64,000 nt of DNA. Origin: Flavobacterium sp. HTF. GTDB lineage: Bacteria; Bacteroidota; Bacteroidia; Flavobacteriales; Flavobacteriaceae. The DNA lies in NCBI RefSeq assembly GCF_003105115.1, contig NZ_QETH01000009.1, positions 1 to 64,000 of the forward strand. Direction: 5' to 3'. Below the pieces are notes generated by a model that saw only the letters and a program-made list of their open reading frames with translations, had not been told where the DNA came from and did not search any database. This document shows, piece after piece, positions 61,584 through 64,000 of this stretch; the stretch's first letter is position 1, and each line of letters opens with the position of its first letter. A program made the translations under genes and the position numbers.

Positions 61584-61610
61584 AAAGGCTTGTCGTGATG
61601 ACAAGCCTTT
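61584..61610 (-). terminator. trp attenuator (intrinsic terminator in the leader)
   Basis: Perfect 11-bp stem aaaggcttgtc (61584-61594) and gacaagccttt (61600-61610), loop gtgat, followed on the minus strand by a run of 10 U. It lies between the Trp-rich leader ORF and trpE. Confidence 0.92.
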
Positions 61611-61647
61611 TATATTTATAGTTTTACAATACCATAGGAAGCTTTGT

Positions 61648-61704
61648 TCACGACGTTTGACGTAAATTCTTCCACCACCAAGTATTGTTTAAAATTGTTC
61701 TCAT
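61648..61704 (-). CDS. trpL: trp leader peptide (18 residues, three consecutive Trp)
   Basis: A minus-strand ORF of 18 codons, MRTILNNTWWWKNLRQTS, with TGG TGG TGG at 61672-61680. The stop TGA is 38 bases before the attenuator stem. Ribosome stalling at the Trp codons when tRNA-Trp is uncharged should change the fold of the RNA downstream and let transcription continue. The region around the Trp codons (ggaag at 61669-61673) can pair with cttcc at 61637-61641, which suggests a 1:2 pause hairpin. The region aacaaagc may pair with the 5' half of the terminator as an antiterminator. The peptide is too short for normal ORF detection. Confidence 0.88.
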   Translation of the reverse strand: MRTILNNTWWWKNLRQTS

Positions 61705-61721
61705 TTCTTTTTTTGTTGAAG

Positions 61722-61729
61722 CAAAGATA
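61722..61729 (-). promoter_or_regulatory. -7 box of the trp operon
   Basis: Minus-strand TATCTTTG, a full TAnnTTTG match, about 18 nt before the leader-peptide ATG. No -33 TTG at good spacing. Transcription probably starts near 61715. Confidence 0.7.
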
Positions 61730-61825
61730 TAAATGTAATTTGGATTGAGAGATATAAAAAGGCAAAAAAAACTTTTATAAATCTGAAAATTTGTTACATT
61801 TTATTTTTAATTCTTCTTTAAATGC

Positions 61826-63106
61826 TTAATTTCCGATTGCAATTGTGTTATTTATGTTTGCTCTAAAATCCGGGTTTCCTTTAATATTTGGCATAATAAA
61901 TAATTCATTGTTCTTCATTTTAGTATAACCTATTCCGTTTTCAGGCTTATTATACCAGTTGTCAAGAGTACTATTGATACTGCCTGATTCGCTTGTAATA
62001 CCACCATTGCAATTATTTACCACCACATTTTTGAATGTAATTTTAGATAAACTTTCATCACCGTTTCCAACATTTGCTTCCAATAAAACAAAAGGAGTGA
62101 AACCGGAAACAATTGTATTGGTTAAACTGAAAAAAGTATTTTCTCTGACAAAAACAGACTCCCTTACCAATCCCTGATTGTTTTCTTCAAGATTTACCAA
62201 AGTAATATTGCTTGCCGTTATTTTGGTAAATTTCTTGCTCATATCCGTATTCTGAACTTTATCATATGAATCTATCTCAAAGCATCTTGATCCTGAAACA
62301 TCTGATGAAAAAGGGTGTCGGATAGCAATACTATTACTAATATTGATTTGGGCACCTTGTGTAAAATCAAAATCATCATCTGTAGTTCGGTAAGAAACTA
62401 AATTACTCATGTTCAAATCTCCACCGTAACATTCGAAAGAATCATCATTCGAAAAACTGATTTGGATATTATTTAGGATTGTTTTTTTTCCAACACCTGC
62501 TAAGGAAAGCCCGTTAAGTTCTTTTAAAGCACTTAATTTTCGGCCTGCATATTCAATTCTCACATATTTTAAAATCCCCGAATTATCTTCTGCGTCCTGA
62601 CCTCCGTAATGATTCAGAATTGGGTCTAAGTCAAATGGCAATGTGTGCAAACCTCCAAGAGTATTGATCGGTGCTTTTCCTAATACAATAATACCACCCC
62701 AGTCACCAGGTTTTCTTTCTGTTTTTTCTTTATTTGAAGTAAAAACAATAGGATCCGTTTCTAAACCTTCGGCTATAATTTTTGAACCATTTGTTATAAC
62801 AAGTGTCCCGCAGCTTTTATCATCTCCACGAATTACAGTTCCCGGTTCGATACTTAAAGTAGCGTTATTTGTTACATAAACAACACCAACTAATTGATAC
62901 GTATTGCGTTTTAATAATTTAGTGTCTTTATCTATTGTTCCGGCAATTATATTTGTGGCTTCGTTATATTCGTTTGCGGCAGGTTTAAAATTTGTCCAGT
63001 TGTTCATCCAGTTATTAGTTCCGATAATTCCTTTTTGCTGTTGCTGGGCGTGAAGAAAAAAACTACTGAGAAGAGTGAAAATGGCGACTTGTATTTTTGT
63101 TTTCAT
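61826..63106 (-). CDS. Exported right-handed beta-helix protein
   Basis: A 426-residue protein with a signal peptide (MKTKIQVAIFTLLSSFFLHAQ). The body is made of beta-helix-like coils (LKYVRIEYAGRK, NNIQISFSNDDSFECYGG, NISNSIAIRHPFSSDVSGS, ITLVNLEENNQGLV) with frequent Gly, Asn and Asp and with WGGIIVLGKAPINT, as in surface or periplasmic proteins often encoded near TonB receptors. No sorting domain or enzyme active site is evident. A promoter lies directly upstream. Sometimes mislabelled as a multidrug transporter in databases, which the sequence does not support. Confidence 0.78.
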   Translation of the reverse strand: MKTKIQVAIFTLLSSFFLHAQQQQKGIIGTNNWMNNWTNFKPAANEYNEATNIIAGTIDKDTKLLKRNTYQLVGVVYVTNNATLSIEPGTVIRGDDKSCGTLVITNGSKIIAEGLETDPIVFTSNKEKTERKPGDWGGIIVLGKAPINTLGGLHTLPFDLDPILNHYGGQDAEDNSGILKYVRIEYAGRKLSALKELNGLSLAGVGKKTILNNIQISFSNDDSFECYGGDLNMSNLVSYRTTDDDFDFTQGAQINISNSIAIRHPFSSDVSGSRCFEIDSYDKVQNTDMSKKFTKITASNITLVNLEENNQGLVRESVFVRENTFFSLTNTIVSGFTPFVLLEANVGNGDESLSKITFKNVVVNNCNGGITSESGSINSTLDNWYNKPENGIGYTKMKNNELFIMPNIKGNPDFRANINNTIAIGN

Positions 63107-63147
63107 AACTATAATTTGATTTCTAGTTTTTGATTTTTTTAATTACT

Positions 63148-63174
63148 CAAAATTAGAAGCCATATGTTAATCAA
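63148..63174 (-). promoter_or_regulatory. Promoter of the beta-helix protein gene
   Basis: Minus strand: TTG at 63172-63174, a 16-nt spacer, and TAATTTTG at 63148-63155, a near match to the Bacteroidota consensus. It leaves a leader of about 40 nt. Confidence 0.75.
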
Positions 63175-63244
63175 AACTCTGATCGTTGTTACCAAAAAGT
63201 TATGTAAATATTAAGAACGTTATTTTTTTGAAAACTTCGCAAAA

Positions 63245-63280
63245 AAGAAACCCTAATAGCATAAACTATTAGGGTTTCTT
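63245..63280 (-). terminator. Terminator of the YceI gene
   Basis: Perfect 15-bp stem aagaaaccctaatag (63245-63259) with ctattagggtttctt (63266-63280), loop cataaa, and an A-run to the left that reads as a U-run on the minus strand. Confidence 0.92.
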
Positions 63281-63309
63281 AAAATATTTGAACTAGTAAG
63301 TCTTAAATA

Positions 63310-63876
63310 TTAGAATTTTAAAGCTACAGTCAATTCAAATTCGTCATTGATAGTTTTGTCTCCTAAACCTTCGAAGAAACTTCCTGAACCGTATTTGATA
63401 TCATATTTAGTTCTGTCAACTTTAAATGCAGTAGTAGCAGTATTTCCAGCTACAGCAATATCAAAAGTTACAGGTTTAGTGATTCCTTTGATAGTTAAAT
63501 CTGCAGTTACTGTATAAACGTCAGTTGCTTTAGCACCAATAGTTTTGAAAACTAATTTTGCAGTTGGGAATTTTTCAGTTCCGAAGAAATCGTCAGCTTT
63601 TAAGTGACCGTTTAATTTTCCTTGGTATTCTCCAGTTAAATCTGTAGAAGTTAAAGAAGTCATGTCAACTGTAAAGCTACCACCAACTAATTTTTTCCCT
63701 TTGAAAACTACTGCACCTTCTTTAAAGTTTACAGTTCCAGAGTGCTCTCCTGTTACTTTTTTACCTACCCATTTGATAGTAGATGCTTTTACGTCGATTT
63801 TTTTAGTTTGAGCATTTACTGAAATACTAGCCGCTGCTACGAATAATGCTATTGCAATTGTTTTTAAATTTTTCAT
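63310..63876 (-). CDS. YceI-family exported lipid-binding-like protein
   Basis: A 188-residue protein with a signal peptide (MKNLKTIAIALFVAAASISVNAQ). The lipocalin-like YceI barrel is evident: IDVKASTIKWVGKKVTGEHSGTVNFKEGAVVF, GGSFTVDMTSLTSTDLTG, LNGHLKADDFFGTEKFPTAKLVF, TADLTIKGITKPVTFDI and FKVDRTKYDIKYGS. YceI proteins bind isoprenoid or lipid ligands in the periplasm. The gene is 31 bp after the nitroreductase-like stop and may be in the same transcript. Confidence 0.93.
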   Translation of the reverse strand: MKNLKTIAIALFVAAASISVNAQTKKIDVKASTIKWVGKKVTGEHSGTVNFKEGAVVFKGKKLVGGSFTVDMTSLTSTDLTGEYQGKLNGHLKADDFFGTEKFPTAKLVFKTIGAKATDVYTVTADLTIKGITKPVTFDIAVAGNTATTAFKVDRTKYDIKYGSGSFFEGLGDKTINDEFELTVALKF

Positions 63877-63907
63877 GTTGTTAAAATTGATTTTGGATTA
63901 ATAATAA

Positions 63908-64000
63908 TTATAGTGTGATAAATAATTCTTCTTGAGATTTTCTAACTTTTTTGTGGTGCTGAACGTCGTCCTCATCATGTCTGTAACCTACAGTTGCAAT
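63908..64000 (-). CDS. Nitroreductase-family protein, C-terminal end only (partial)
   Basis: The last 30 codons of a minus-strand gene that runs past the right edge of the window. The deduced end (IATVGYRHDEDDVQHHKKVR, then KSQEELFITL and stop at 63908-63910) matches the C-terminus of NAD(P)H-dependent nitroreductase-type flavoproteins, which usually read LGYRxEDDxYQxxKKVRxxxEELF. The rest of the gene lies outside the window. The call is supported only by this short tail. Confidence 0.78.
   Translation of the reverse strand: MATVGYRHDEDDVQHHKKVRKSQEELFITL

Noticed and set aside
61826..63106. Beta-helix protein as a multidrug transporter
   Set aside because: It has a signal peptide and beta-helix pattern, and no membrane helices.

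Overview
The window is chromosomal DNA from a member of the Bacteroidota, most probably the genus Flavobacterium or a close relative. The evidence is low GC content, promoters with the TAnnTTTG -7 box typical of this phylum and few Shine-Dalgarno sites, a type IX secretion (type B) sorting domain, a SusC-like TonB receptor with a carboxypeptidase-regulatory N-domain, OmpP1/FadL and DUF2141 proteins, 2TM-domain proteins next to a LytS/LytTR pair, and an archaeal-type ProS. There is no prophage, CRISPR array, rRNA operon or intact insertion sequence. Most of the window is core genome, with many short-unit intergenic repeats between genes.

Layout. 1-7.3 kb: a beta-barrel porin, then a minus-strand run of a Gly/Tyr-rich lipoprotein, an OmpP1-like protein, RimO, a secreted helical protein and an amidase lipoprotein. 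7.4-9.7 kb: proS, three tRNA-Glu genes and rpsT. 9.8-14 kb: a response regulator with a PAS histidine kinase, then typA. 14-20 kb: a T9SS surface protein with an ABC-2 exporter, and an unrecognised cytoplasmic protein with a lipoprotein. 20-28 kb: a phosphoesterase/barrel fusion, an HD-PycTM (Pycsar-effector-like) membrane protein and a large GAF protein. 28-36 kb: a TetR-controlled dehydrogenase, a nucleoid-associated protein, a four-helix-bundle gene enclosed by inverted repeats, HPP and CLC transporters, and a set of small enzymes. 36-43 kb: a TonB receptor, small exported proteins, and a LytS kinase with three 2TM proteins and a LytTR regulator. 44-48 kb: ctaA, cca and yaaA. 48-52.6 kb: a TetR/TolC/HlyD/MFS efflux operon. 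52.9-61.7 kb: the complete tryptophan operon on the minus strand. 61.8-64 kb: a secreted beta-helix protein, YceI and the end of a nitroreductase-like gene.

The clearest regulatory discovery is upstream of trpE. A TAnnTTTG promoter is followed by an 18-residue leader ORF with three consecutive Trp codons, and then by an intrinsic terminator with a 10-base U-run. This has the architecture of ribosome-mediated attenuation. The operon behind it runs trpE, lipoprotein, trpG, trpD, trpC, trpF, trpB, a gamma-glutamylcyclotransferase-like gene, a nitrilase-like gene and trpA. Almost every gap of noticeable size in it carries a short-unit inverted repeat, from about five different families.

The clearest structural pattern is a set of 8-bp-periodic repeats (CTAAGGTT, CAGAGGTN and CGCAAAGT types). 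They form inverted pairs directly downstream of stop codons throughout the window. One pair encloses a four-helix-bundle (S23/IVS-like) gene and resembles a small mobile unit. Domain calls come from reading the proteins without database searches. Calls on repeats and promoters are direct sequence observations, and their functions are inference.
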